From Amoebophrya sp. AT5.2 (Eukaryota; Sar; Dinophyceae; Syndiniales; Amoebophryaceae): 44,467 nucleotides of DNA. Shown here in pieces: positions 21,356 through 32,804 of this stretch; position 1 is the first letter of the stretch, and each line of letters starts with the position of its first letter. The stretch is taken from assembly GCA_005223375.1 (NCBI GenBank), contig RXOD01003853.1, positions 1-44,467 of the forward strand, written 5' to 3'. Made by a program: the position numbers and the translations under genes. Below the pieces are notes generated by a model. That model searched no databases, was not told the DNA's origin, and saw only the letters and a program-made list of their open reading frames with translations.

Positions 21356-21919
21356 GTAGAGTAAGACAGAAGGAGCAGGCAATAGCCTTGCTCGATGCGA
21401 TGCTTGGCAGCATGTGAGTCAGTCGTGCACAGCTATGCACCCATCTGGATTTGAGTTTGACAGAACATATAGATAAGCTAACGCAAACGCTAGAGGTAAA
21501 AGTAAACGCTAAGACTAGGCGTAGTTTTCTCCAACGATACCGAAATCGATATGCCGGAACTTACTTGTTACCTCACTAACTTACTTCTTGACGATGAATG
21601 TGAATCTAGCGGATAAACTGATAATTAGAAGTAGAGGTACCCTCTACCTTCACGATGCGAACTCCTTCTCCCTGTCGACGTTTGTACGAGGTTAGTAAAT
21701 AAATGGGCCCTAAGGGTTAAATTTTCGGGGCTACCGAAGGCATTGCTTTCGTTCGCGCGGCTTTAACTTAAGTCGCTGCGAATGGGCGTCATAACTCTGT
21801 TGATCTATGATCTAGGCCGCGGAACGAACACACTTACGACTCCCCAATTCCCGCCTGAATGATTGTGTTTCACTTGAGCCACGAGGGCTATCAACGTGTT
21901 CGGAGTTCGTGCCAGAATG
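21356..21919. other. Intergenic stretch after the LINE remnant
   Basis: No coding signal and no recognised repeat. Confidence 0.5.
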
Positions 21920-22300
21920 TCAGGGTCTTGCTAGCTTCATGGCATGACGAAATGAATGACAGAAGAAACGCCCATACTCCCGCGAAACAACGAGAAGAAA
22001 CAGACCGATTACGGGCGTCAGAATAAACACGAGAAAGTTGTAAACTTCGGGTGAACAACAGTGCTGTCCCTCCACCCCCTTTTTCCGAATCGAATCGAGG
22101 CCGACATCAAATGCGCCAATTCGTAATACGTTTGTTCGACTGGGGAGGGGGACTGCGCCCTCCCCGACGAAATCATCACGATGAGAAATACCCACGATGA
22201 GGACGATAATGCACGGCAATACGCGAAAGTGACGAAGACTCGTTAGCCTTCGGTGGTAGGACCTCCACGGCCCCTTGACTGCGTGCATTTCTAGTCGCAT
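21920..22300 (-). CDS. Possible small two-helix membrane protein (doubtful)
   Basis: ORF of 126 residues from ATG 22300. It contains two hydrophobic stretches (VLPCIIVLIVGIS and FLVFILTPVIGLFLLVVS) separated by about 50 polar residues. The strand matches all neighbouring genes. A pyrimidine-rich TTTCTTTGCAG just upstream of the ATG on the minus strand looks like a splice acceptor, so this may be the last exon of a longer gene. No family recognised; it could also be non-coding. Confidence 0.3.
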   Translation of the reverse strand: MRLEMHAVKGPWRSYHRRLTSLRHFRVLPCIIVLIVGISHRDDFVGEGAVPLPSRTNVLRIGAFDVGLDSIRKKGVEGQHCCSPEVYNFLVFILTPVIGLFLLVVSREYGRFFCHSFRHAMKLARP

Positions 22301-22599
22301 GTTTATTCGGCGGTCTGCAAAGAAATTAATAGTAGTACAGAGAGCCGATGCCGAATACAAACGCTACAGAACCTCGAGACCCTTTTCCCGGAAACGTCCG
22401 CCGGGTGAATCGTGTCTATTCTTGCATCATTTTCATCAACATCCATTTATGCGTCATGACCTAGAGGTTCGTTCTTATTCCGTTTTTCCTCAACCACATG
22501 CATGCTCATGCAATGCTGTTCGTTGTCGTCGCAGTTGTCTACTATCTTACAAGTTTCCGCGCCGGGCAGGCATGAAATTTTTCCCGCGGTGCTAGATCA
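22301..22599. other. Intergenic stretch downstream of the long coiled-coil gene
   Basis: Nothing recognised beyond the probable 3' untranslated region of the coiled-coil gene ending at 22600. Confidence 0.5.
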
Positions 22600-25500
22600 T
22601 CACTGCTGGTTGCAGCGGTCCTCGCTTCCCTGCGGCTGGTGTTGGGTGGCGTGGCTTATTGGCACGCGTCCGCCACCCGCCATTTTCAACCTTTTCTCCG
22701 CAGAGTCCGATCGTTCGTGCGGGCCCAACTCGCGCTTAGTCGACATGCCCCGTGGCGGATCGCTGTACTGATTCAACTGAAGATTTGGGGACAGCTTCTT
22801 CTCCTCCAGCACTCGGTCTGCCTTCACGTTCGGCGAGCCAAGTTTCGTCACCTGTTGCAACTGCTGCGGCTGCGGCTGCGAGTGCTGTGCGCTGGAAGAC
22901 GGGGGCGGCGCTAGATGCTGTGCACTTGGGGCTGCGTCGCGAGGCTGCAGCGACCCTGAGACCGGTTTATTCTGGTGCGATGGTGCTGATGCATTTGGGG
23001 GCTGGTCACGAGAATGATGGTTGTAACTCGACGCGGACAAGGGACCGCTCCCGGTTGTCGTGCCATTAGACAAAAGCAGATTCTCCTTGTTCGAAGAATG
23101 GCTCGGGTGGGCGGCCAGGTTCGCGCTGTGAGTGAAGGTGGCGTGCCCGAGCTGCCGGAGGGCGGCTGCGTGCCGGACGATCTGCGGCGATCAGAATTTG
23201 GCTTTCGGCTTGCATGCGGACGAAAGGAAAAGAATTCAGAACTCGCAGTCTGCTATATGCGATTTTGAAGCAGAGATAGAACTAGACAGGAAGAAATACT
23301 TACCATGTCCTTTTTTTCCTTTTTTAGTGCGACGTTCTCTTCAAGTAGGTTTTTCGTGCACGACGACGTGTCACCGCTGTGTCCTCTGCCGCCGCTCGAG
23401 CTACTTCCGATGCCAACGCCAGCTTCTTGCTTTTCCGCTTCGTACGCTGCTGATATTTCCTTGTAGCTCTCCATCAGCGTCCGGTACTTTGCTTGCCAGT
23501 CGATGCCGGCTTGCTGCAGGTCTGCGAGTTGCCTCCCTCGTAAGCCCTCTAGCACGCGCATGCTTGAAATACTTCCCTTCGCGGCGTACGCTTGCTCCCG
23601 CTGCAGCTTCAACCGGGCTTCCGATTCCAGGAAGCGCTCGTCCGCGGCCGCGAGTTTCTCCCGCCCATCCCGGACCTCGGCCTTCAGCGCCGCAATCTCC
23701 TTTTCCGACGATTCCATCACGCAGGTCAGTCTCAGCCGCACCTCTTCCAGATCGAGCTCTAGCTGGGATGAGGTGTCCTTTGCAGCCTTCAGCTCCGCTT
23801 TCTGCGCCTCGCACTTAGCGCGTAACGTGGCAAACGCACCGCTTGATTGCTCCTGCTGCTGCGCAATCAGTTGGTCGCGGACAGCAGCGTGCTCTTGCTG
23901 TGAAATTTTTTCCACAATCACAATGTATGAATCATAATCATGCGCGTAGTTGCTGCATGTAGTAGGTCCAGGCGAAATCATTGGCACGAAGTAAAAATAA
24001 CGGTAGCACCTCTGCCGCCGAGATTTGTTGGTCCTTCGCCGCCACCTGTTCCCGCAGTCCTCGAATGCTCTCCACCAACTCGGCCACGTCTGTTTCGTGC
24101 TGCTTTCGCATCTCCTGTAATCGGGCGCTTTCGCTGTCCCGCACCTTGTCCAGTTCGACGCGGCTTCTGTTCCCAAACTCGCTTTCCAGCTGCTTCTTCT
24201 GGCTCTCCAGCTCCTTGCCGTGTCGCTCCTTCAGTTCAGTGATCACCCCCTCCGACTTTTCGCGCATGTTCCCCACTTCACGTTTCTGCTTTTCGATCAG
24301 CCCTTCTTTCTCCGCCATGAGGTCTCGCTTCGTCCTATCCATTTCTGCTTTTAGTGAGGTAATTTGCTCGGTCAGCAGCTTACTGTCGCCTTCCCCGTCG
24401 TTTTTCACGCGTTGAAACTCACGCTCAGCACTTGCGAGGAGGTCCTGCGCCTCCGCTTTGTAGGCCCGCTCCTTCTCTACCCAGGCGGTTTCGAGCTGGT
24501 GCAGCTGGCTCCGCAGCAGATTTTCATGCTGATTCCGTAGGTTTCCGCACTCGTGCTGCCACTTTTGCTCCCAGGCCTGCTCCACCTCGAGAATCCGCTG
24601 TCGCTCTTTTTCTAGTCGGTCGTTCGCTTCCTCGACTCGCGCGGTCCAGGTGGCGATTAGTTCTCGCTCCGTGGCGTCGCCGCTTTGCCTCAGATCATCG
24701 ATTTCGCGCGCGCGGGCAGTACGCTCAGAGCGAAGCTCGTCTTTTGCCGCGTCGAGAGCGGCCTGAAGGGCTGCTCTCTGCAACTCCGCGGCCTGCTGCG
24801 CGGCGGCAGCCCGATCACCCGTCTCGGTCCGGAGCACCTCGAGTGCGGCGATTCGCTGCTTCTCTAGCTCGGCCGTGAGTCGCTTGTCCTGGGATTAAAT
24901 CACGATTGCTTCGGCGTGGGGGGGAATAAATGACTTAGGTTTACTGATTTTCTTGTTGTAAAGGCCTGTCGTTCCTAAAAAACACGTCAAGATGAAGCCC
25001 GTACCTGCTCCTGCAGCTGCTTCGCGTGCTCTTTGCGTACCTTGTCGCTCGTGTCCGCATGCTGCTTCAGAAGCCCGCGAATTTCCTCTTTGCACTGAGC
25101 ATCTTTATCAAGGAGGGCTTGCTTTCGTTCCAATAGCAGCGCTTCCTTTTTTGCCAAGTGATCCTTGAGCGCCTCACGTTCACGAGCATGGCTACCCTCG
25201 AGTAGCTGCGTCTGTTCGGAGTGCTTCTTCTCCAGGGCGCGCATTTTTTCCTCTAAATTCTTGAGGTCCTGCTCAAAGCGCGCACGCTGCTCGTGCAGCG
25301 CCTCCCGTCGCCGCGACTCGGCCGAAAAAATTTCTTCTTCCTTGCTTCCCTGGAGCAGCCGGAGATCTGAACGTATGCGCCGATTTTGCCTTGACTATAG
25401 AACGAGAGAGAGAAAGTTTCGACCACAGGCGAGCGAGTTGGAGTTTCTGTTGACTATAATAGAGCTCACTCTCGATGTCGATGTGCGCGCAGGCTTACTT

Positions 25501-27188
25501 ACTGCATTTAGAATTTGTGCGAGGTGGTCTCTTTTTCATTTCGCAGACGAAGTGTTGTAGAAGTACTGTTTGAGGTTTCCGTGTTGATCTGCTTCAGCTG
25601 CTCGTAGGCTTCGCGCGCATCTTGGGCCTGCTGCTCAAGCTCTGTTATTCTTGCCTGGAGCTCCTGCAGCGTGCCCTCCGTTTTCTTGTTCTTCTCCCGG
25701 AGCGCGTCCGAGGCTTTTCCGCTATCCAGCAGTTTCTGGTAGTCCGCTGCAACCGCTTTCAGTTCCTGTTCGAAGTTACGGTTTGGACACGTGTTTTGAG
25801 GGGTCCCTGCCCAGACAAGGACATCAACAGAAAAATAGCCCCGGACACAGCGTCCAGAGGCAGAAAAAGTAAGTAGCTACACAAGCACTACGTACCTGCT
25901 CCAGTTCGTCGGCCCGCCTCCTTCCGGCCGCGTTCTGGTCCCGTTCCCGCACTGCGTCCGCCAGCTTACTTTTCAAACTCTCAATCTTGGCGCGACTCGC
26001 CACCGCCTCGTCTGAGAGTGCGCGCAGTCGCTCCAGCTCCAAGAGCTTCTCTCCCTGGGAAAAATTCAGGCCTTCTAGCGCTGCGTACCGCTCTTCCAAC
26101 GCCTTCAGCTTCTCCGTCGTCTCCTTCAAGTTCTGCTCCAGTGCGTGCCGCGCGAGCGATGCGTCGAATTCCGCGTCCATAAGTTCGTTGGCTGCTTGCG
26201 TACGCCCGGCGGTATCCTTCTTCAGCCGCGCGATTTCGCCGCGCAGGTGCACAATCAGCGCTTCCTGTTCTTGCTGGTACGCCGCAGACGCTGCGATAGA
26301 CTGCTGGTCGTTGATGACGCGATCCGGCGCATGCGCCGACGTTCTCCCACCAGACACTACGCTCTTGGAGGTCGTTGAGTTGCGCGTCAGGTCATGATTT
26401 GACGCGGCGGTCCCGGCCGCGGCGGAGTGAGTCTCGAGGGTCTTGCTGCGCGGAGCGGCGCTTGTGGACGAGGAAGAGCCACCCGCTTCGCAAGTGCCGC
26501 CGACGATTGCCGCGCCGCCCGACCCCGAGGACGGCGACGCGGTTGCGCTCCCGCTGTGCTGCAGCTTCCCGTGCGAGGAACTCGCGCTTCCCGCTTCGCC
26601 ATCTACTAGAGGCGCGTGAAGATAACGGCCGGTTGATGATGAAGATGCCCCGCGGCCACCCTCCGCAAACCGACTATCATCGTCATCCGTTTCCATTCGG
26701 ACTAGATCCGGAGAAACGTCCTCCATGTCGATGCGGAGGTTTGCCGCCCCTCCGCTCCCGGCATTTTCCTCGACGATGCTGTTCTGCTTCTCCAGAAACG
26801 GCTCTACCAGATTCATCAGGAAGAGCTGCTTGTCCTCCTCCAACGTCGCGATTTCGCCCCCATACGTGTCGTCGCTGTCGTACTCGGTAACCGCGATCGA
26901 CAGCGCCGCCACCCACATTCCGGCCAGCTTGTGGTCACGGGCGTCATTGGCGACCCTTTCCCGCTGCTGCTCGGCAGCGGACCACACGCACTCCGGGACG
27001 CCCAATTCTGCGCAGACCTGTTCGACGCCCTCCGGGAAGGGCTTCTTGGCGACCTTGCTGAATACGGTCACGACGAGCTCTGGTTTCCCCTGAACGTCGG
27101 CAAGCGTGGCATCCGGGGCGAGGCTAAGCTGCAGCCACTCGTGGATAACGGAAAAAATCTCGGAAGGGAGAGGCTCCTTGTCCGCCAT
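22600..27188 (-). CDS. Long coiled-coil protein with possible Hook-like N-terminal domain
   Basis: Six exons (25896-27188, 25567-25765, 25005-25366, 24010-24888, 23304-23897, 22600-23181) join in frame throughout to 1,302 residues. Residues 1-140 form a compact helical head: EIFSVIHEWLQLSLAPDATL, then QLFLMNLVEPFLEKQNSI. Its size and the WL...LVVTVFSKV pattern recall the calponin-homology-like head of HOOK proteins, but the match is weak. A Ser/Gly-rich disordered stretch follows (about 145-300). Then comes a very long coiled coil (about 300-1,100) with near-continuous heptads. The tail of about 190 residues is Gln/Pro/Ser/Asn-rich and disordered. If Hook-like, it would link cargo or centrosomal structures to microtubule motors; otherwise it is a structural filament protein. 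Donors are GTACGT, GTACTT, GTACGG, GTGCTA and GTAAGT. Confidence 0.8.
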
Positions 27189-28198
27189 GTCTGATTTCCG
27201 GTCGGCGGTCGCGAGAGCAAGAGGGAGTGCAACGCGCGGGCCGCGGCTTCTCGTCAGGCAACACGATGAATTGGAGTTTCTATCTTTGTGTAGGTCTTCA
27301 TCATCTTTCTGTGCAGAGATAAAAGTTAGCAGGACGAATCAACATTCTCTATTCTATTCAATGATGTCGTGGTGTGCATCACTACATAAGTACTCAGTAT
27401 TTTGTTTGCGTGTCGCGGAACATCGGTTGCGTTTGGCAGAAACAAGCGGCTCCGGCGAGCAGCATCAAAAGTTTGTACAGCTGATATCAAAGAACCATGG
27501 CACTACAAGCACGAGTACTTCGTCTACCTTCCAGGAACGATGAAAAAACACTATCGCATTGTCTTTTGTTTCATTGAATCTTGCGCACACGACGTGCGCG
27601 TCCTCAACAGCGGCCCGACCGTAATCTCAAGATCAGATTTTCTACACGAAGAACTTCACGACGAAAGGCAATCTCCGGAGCCACTAAAAGGCGCAAAGCC
27701 TCAGTACACACGATGACTACTTGTACCAACTCGCACGAAGCGACTCGATGCATCGTGCCGTACTGCTCATCTCCCCTCATTCGATTTGGTTTCTCCGTCG
27801 GGCCGAGAATTGCGTTTCTAGATGGAAAAAGGTGCTGGGAGTATGTCATAGCGGCTACGATTCTGCAAGCGGCTCAGGACGGCACATCCACGAGCCCAGC
27901 TGTCGAAGGTAAAATCATACTCATTTTGCACTTTGAAGTTCCAGCTCGGCAGGACATCGAGGGTTGATCATAAAAGCTCTGTCTCGGCGATTCTTGATGA
28001 AGTTCTGGTCTCTGGCATGAATCTTCTGCTTCTCTCCAGCGTCGAGAATACACTGGTATTTCATTTCCAAGAAAAGTAAAAGCTCAATTTTCGTTTCGGT
28101 TTGCTTCCCGATGGGAACGTAAATGTAAAGCAGGAGCCTAGTATATTAGCCACGATTATAGGACAGCGACGGAAACAGGATGAGAGAGTTACTTCAAC
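27189..28198. other. Intergenic stretch
   Basis: Holds the leader of the long coiled-coil gene and the 3' region of the CEP131-like gene. No coding signal supported and no repeats recognised. Confidence 0.5.
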
Positions 28199-31012
28199 TC
28201 AAATTCCTGCCAGCAATTCGTCGCGCTGTTTCGCAAGCATGAATTCGCATTCCTTCACTTGGTTTTCTTTCGACGCCAGCCTTTTTTTGAGGTCTTCGAT
28301 TGCGGCGTCCTTCTTTGCCAGGGTCGCCCGCACGCGCTCTTCAAGGAGGCCCGCGCGTTCTCCTTCCCTTTTCACTGCTTCTTCCTCCATTCTCCGTATT
28401 TCGGCCTGTGCTTCGGCGGTTTCTCGCCGCAGCTTCGCCACCTGGTCCGTCAAAATGTTTTCCTGCCGCGCGTATGCGTTTTCCAGGCCGGCCTTCCCCC
28501 GCCGCTCATCTTCCAGTTCGTCGGCCAGTACCTCTTGCTTCTTCACCATGTCTACCATCCGGTTTTTCACCTCGAACAGTTCCCCCGCAACCAAATCCTT
28601 GCTGCCGAGCGCCTCGACGCGAGACGTTTCCGCGGCGCACAACCGGCTCTCACACTCCGCTTTCGCAGCCAACGCGTCCGCCAGCTGCGTGGAAAGTTTC
28701 GCCGTGTCCTCCGAAACCCTCTCCCACAGCAGCTTCTTTTCCGCCTCCAGCTTCGACGCAAACTGCTTCTCCAGCTCAAATTGCTCCTTCCCCAGCCGCG
28801 TGGTCAGTTGCTCGAGCTCCCAGTCGCGCTTTTGCTGCATGTCCGCCCGCAGTTTTTCCTCCAGCACCGTTGCCTTCTCCGCAGCGTCTGCGGCGATCCG
28901 CCTCTCGATGTCCCCGATTTCTGCCCGCGTCCGCTCTCGGAGCGCCTGCGCGTCCTTTTCGTTTTTCTCGAAGAGCTCCTCCTTCGCCTGCTTCAATTCC
29001 GCTTCCTTTTGTTCCAGCTCCGCGCGCAGCTTCTCGCGCGCTTCTCGCAGCTGCGCGTCAAACTGGTGCTGCATCTCCAGCACGCGGCGGTCGCAAACGT
29101 CCTGTGCCTTCCGGATCTCCGCCGCGGTCCCCTCCCTCGCGTCCTCCAGTGTGCGCGCCTGCCTCGCTTGCAGCTTCTCGCTCTCCTCGCGCAACCGCTC
29201 ACGTTCCTTCTCCGTCACGCGGTCCTGCTCGCGCCGTCCGGCCTCGCGCACCTCCGCCAGCCGCCGCTCGTGCCTGGTGGTGGTAAAATATCAAGTAAAA
29301 TCACTATTTGGTTTCAGACGAAGAGTGAGCAAGAGGAATTTATTTCGGACGGGCACCTCTGTTCCAGATCGGTCTGCAGCTCTTGCTTTTCGACTTCGAA
29401 TCGGTCCTCCATCCGCTTTTTCTCGGTGCGGTGCGCGCTAAGAATCCTCTCAATCTCCGGCTCGAGGCCCTTTATCGTCACCTCCTTGATTTCGCGCGTC
29501 TTGTCCTTCTCCCACCCTTCGCGCCGCAGCCGCTCTCCAGTTGCCCAATTCTGCTTTTGCCGAGCGACGTCTTTCGTGTGGTCTGAGGTGGAGGCGAGAA
29601 AGAATAGTTGTTTCGAAAGAAAAACTTCGATCGGACTTCTTGATACTTATTTGTACTATCTCCATCTCGTTCTGGTGAGACAGACAAAAAGTGTGCTCGT
29701 TGTATTGCAACGAATTGTAAGACCGATCGAGGAGAAGGAAGACAGGATGAAATTGAGAAATTTCCGCTCCGCATTTCTTGCATGACCACTACATGATGTC
29801 ATTACGAATTTTTTCTGCTCAAACATTGCGACTATTATCCCGGATAGATCATCGAGCGCAGAAAGTGAACAGATTTCTTTTACCTTCCGCCATTTCCTCG
29901 ATTTTCTTCGAAAATTTTCTCTCCGCCGCCTTCAGTTCCTCTGCCAGACCGGAGATTCTCTTTGTCATCTCTGTTTTTTCCTTTAACAAGCGGTCGCACA
30001 GCGCCAGTTGCCGCTCTGCCTGCTCTTCGCCCTCCCGTTTCTGCGCTGCCAGTTTCAGTTCGTGGTCTTTTCGCATGTCCGCTTGTGCTTGCTCCGCCTC
30101 GCGGCGTTGCCGCTGAAGCGCCTCTCGCAGCGACTGAACAATGGCCCTCTTGTCCTGCAGCTCCATTTCCAGTAACCCTAGCTTGTCTCCCACTACAACG
30201 GCCGCGCTGCTGTGCCGGATTTCGCTGCGCCTATCGATGGCCGCGAGATCCTGCTGATTTTCCTCGTCCACCGCATCGAGGTAGGAGAGCAGCGACGCGA
30301 GCTGCTCGCTTTTTTCCCCCGCCCCCGCAGTAGCGCTTGTAGCGGAACCAGCTTCTCCTGAATGTTTGCCTCGAGGAGGTGGACCAGCACCACTCGTCGA
30401 AAACCGTTTCGAAGAAGACGTTCCGCCTGCGTCTTGTGGTTCCTTCGAAACGCGAGCCGCTTCTTCCGCCGCCGCGCAAGTACCGCCGCCACTGCCGGCG
30501 AGAACCGAGTCCATGCCTTTCGCAGCGGAATTGCCGTTTTCCCGCCGCATTTTCGAGGTCGGTAGCAATTTCTGATCTGCGCTTGCACCGTCCAGATGGT
30601 GCTGTACAGAGCGAGTGGTGGGTGAAGATCTACTTTTCATTCCAGAACAAGTCTTCGGAGTGCCGCTGCGGGTCTCGAAACCAACGACAGCATCTCCCCG
30701 GCGAACGTCGTATTCGGACGACGACTGATCCGCGTATTCCATGCTGCTGGTTATCGACGGTGACGCGTCCGAAGCACCCACGGCTGCTGTCCCTCGAAGC
30801 TTCTTGCTAGATTCCAAATTCATGTCTGTATGACGATGATCTCCGACTAACCTCCCGAGATTTTCCTCCGCGTGCGCGAGCGATTCTCCGTATTGATGAT
30901 GAAGATTGCGAATTCGGGCCCGCATCGCCTCCAGCCCGGAGCACAAATCGCGCGACGACCGCTTTTGCGGCGCTTCCACTTCTTGCCCACCAGGCGCTGC
31001 GATATTCGACAT
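28199..31012 (-). CDS. CEP131: CEP131 (AZI1)-like centriole/cilium protein
   Basis: Three exons (29884-31012, 29357-29582, 28199-29273) join in frame to 809 residues. The N-terminal 230 residues are Ser/Gly-rich and probably disordered. From about 230 onward it is coiled coil. Exon 2 carries the stretch that identifies it: WEKDKTREIKEVTIKGLEPE followed by IERILSAHRTEKKRM, which closely resembles the conserved KIKE-x-T-x-KGLEPE-x-Q-x-L-I-x-KH segment of vertebrate CEP131. The C-terminus (VRATLAKKDAAIEDLKKRLA) matches the family's end in pattern and position. Family knowledge: CEP131/AZI1 (Dilatory in flies) sits at centriolar satellites and the ciliary transition zone and supports cilium assembly and trafficking. 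Human CEP131 is about 1,080 residues, so this copy is shorter. It implies basal bodies in this organism. The 301-base intron at 29583-29883 holds nothing recognisable. Confidence 0.8.
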
Positions 31013-32804
31013 CTTCTTGTGTATTGAGTAGCACCTACTTGCTTGTATACGTGACCATTCAACCGTGTATCATAGCCCCTTTCTGAGCATGCTCCTGCGA
31101 CAAAGAATACAGCCGCAATGGGCCTCGTAATCGGCTTATCAAAGAAAGCCCACAGCAATCACTATTTCCGAGGCCAACGCTCTCGGGTTGCCAGTTTGGG
31201 CTTTTGACGGCTGTGCATTGTGTCTCTCGCTACACCTCTCCGAATCTCGCTCACGCACTGCGCAAGTTTGCTCTCGTAATGAATCGTTCACTCATCGTCT
31301 GGGGAATCGGGGTGAACACACGCATATTAGTTGCACACCATGACTCGATCTTCATCGCACATTTCAATTCTGCTCCATGTTTTTCATCCATGTAGTCCAA
31401 CTGTAAATGATATTAGTCGAGGACACCGATCACGTTTTGAAAATGCAGGTATCACTGTGCGTGTGGCATGGAAAATTTCTTATTAATCGAACATGAACCT
31501 ATCCTGTGCTGCTCGTGACGACGAGAGAAGCATAAATTCATACTTGTTCTGGTTGTTCTGTTTGTCGGTCCCAACACAGGCTCTGTTGCAGCTGCGGGAT
31601 ATCGTCGATAGCAAGGAGACGTCAGCGTGCGCGTTGGTGCCACACGGAAATGGGAATCCATCGACGCGAAGTGCCGAGCAAAGGCTCGCCATTACCCGGG
31701 TCGCGACGCCAAGGCGCCACCAGCAGCGACACAAGCAGGCACCACAAGCGACACAAGTCCCTGCTACAACAACCCATGAATCGATAGCGTGGTAGTGATG
31801 CATTTCGTGAAATGAGGTCTACCTAGACAATGAGTGGTGCCTCCTCGCAGTTCGAGTTAGCTCTAGCCACTCGGAGTCCACGTTGAAAACGCATGGTCCT
31901 GGAAATGGAAAACAAACAAGTTCGGAAAATAATTAAGCGTGCTTTTTTCGCGCTTTACTCTACGCCCGCCCGCCCGCCAACATAGCGGGCGAGATGGTGC
32001 CTCGTAGTGCACCTGCAAGCGCGCGCCAACGCGTACTTTCAAGAGTGTTGGAAAATTCGAGGAGAGATCTCCTAGGGTTTGGTCAAGGTCCAAGGCCGTA
32101 GTCATGACATTGAAAATGTAGTGAAAGTGACGGCTCAGCTGAAAAGCTGTTCCTCATAGATACCGTGGCTCGCAAATCCTTGCCCTGAGTGACAGGTGGG
32201 AAAAACCACAGCCTGCTTCTACTACGCAATGCAGTCTACATATCCTCCAGGGCGGGTGCAGACCTGTCTGACATGATAAGCAGCCTGCAGCGCATCTGTC
32301 CGTCGAGGCGAAAGGAGTGAAAGTCACAAGTCCTCGTGCCGTTCTTCTGTCTACTTACAATAACATTTCGCATTAAGTATGGCTGCTCCGGCACCTGGCA
32401 ACTTTTCTCGGAGTTTGAGTCAGAATTTGATTTAGCCACGAACTATCTACCAAAAGCGGCATCTATCGCGAACTTGTTTGCGCTCGGGATCGGGCGCAGT
32501 ATGTAGGTAGCAGATGATCTCCGAGGAAACGACCTGTCCACGAATATGTGCGTCGACTTTTATCCGCAGACCCATGTGTAAAGGAAGATCAGGCTCAAAA
32601 TGGCCGAACCCGCGATCAGCCCCAAAATTGCCGAGTGCCTGCACTGCTCCTGCGCCGAACTACTTACGTACTCATGTCGTTCTGGTGATGAAGGGAAGGC
32701 TGCAACTACTCTCGGAGGCCGTAGCCACTGATGGGATTGCTTTTGTTAGTTCTACTCTGGCTCTGCACCTTGACCACGAGCACGACGTCGACGCAACACG
32801 CGTC
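31013..32804. other. Intergenic stretch
   Basis: The largest gene-poor gap inside the array, about 1.8 kb. Only short open frames; a GC-rich GCCCGCCCGCCCGCC run near 31963. No gene, RNA or mobile element recognised. Confidence 0.5.

Noticed and set aside
21868..21882. Possible spliced-leader relic (GGCTCAAG on the minus strand)
   Set aside because: Only about eight bases match the dinoflagellate leader, expected by chance in a window this size, and it is not at a gene start.
28101..29785. Long plus-strand frames of 446, 508 and 328 codons
   Set aside because: They are antisense to the CEP131-like coiled-coil exons. Coiled-coil codon bias leaves the opposite strand open in all frames, giving Ser-, Leu- or Arg/Pro-rich nonsense.
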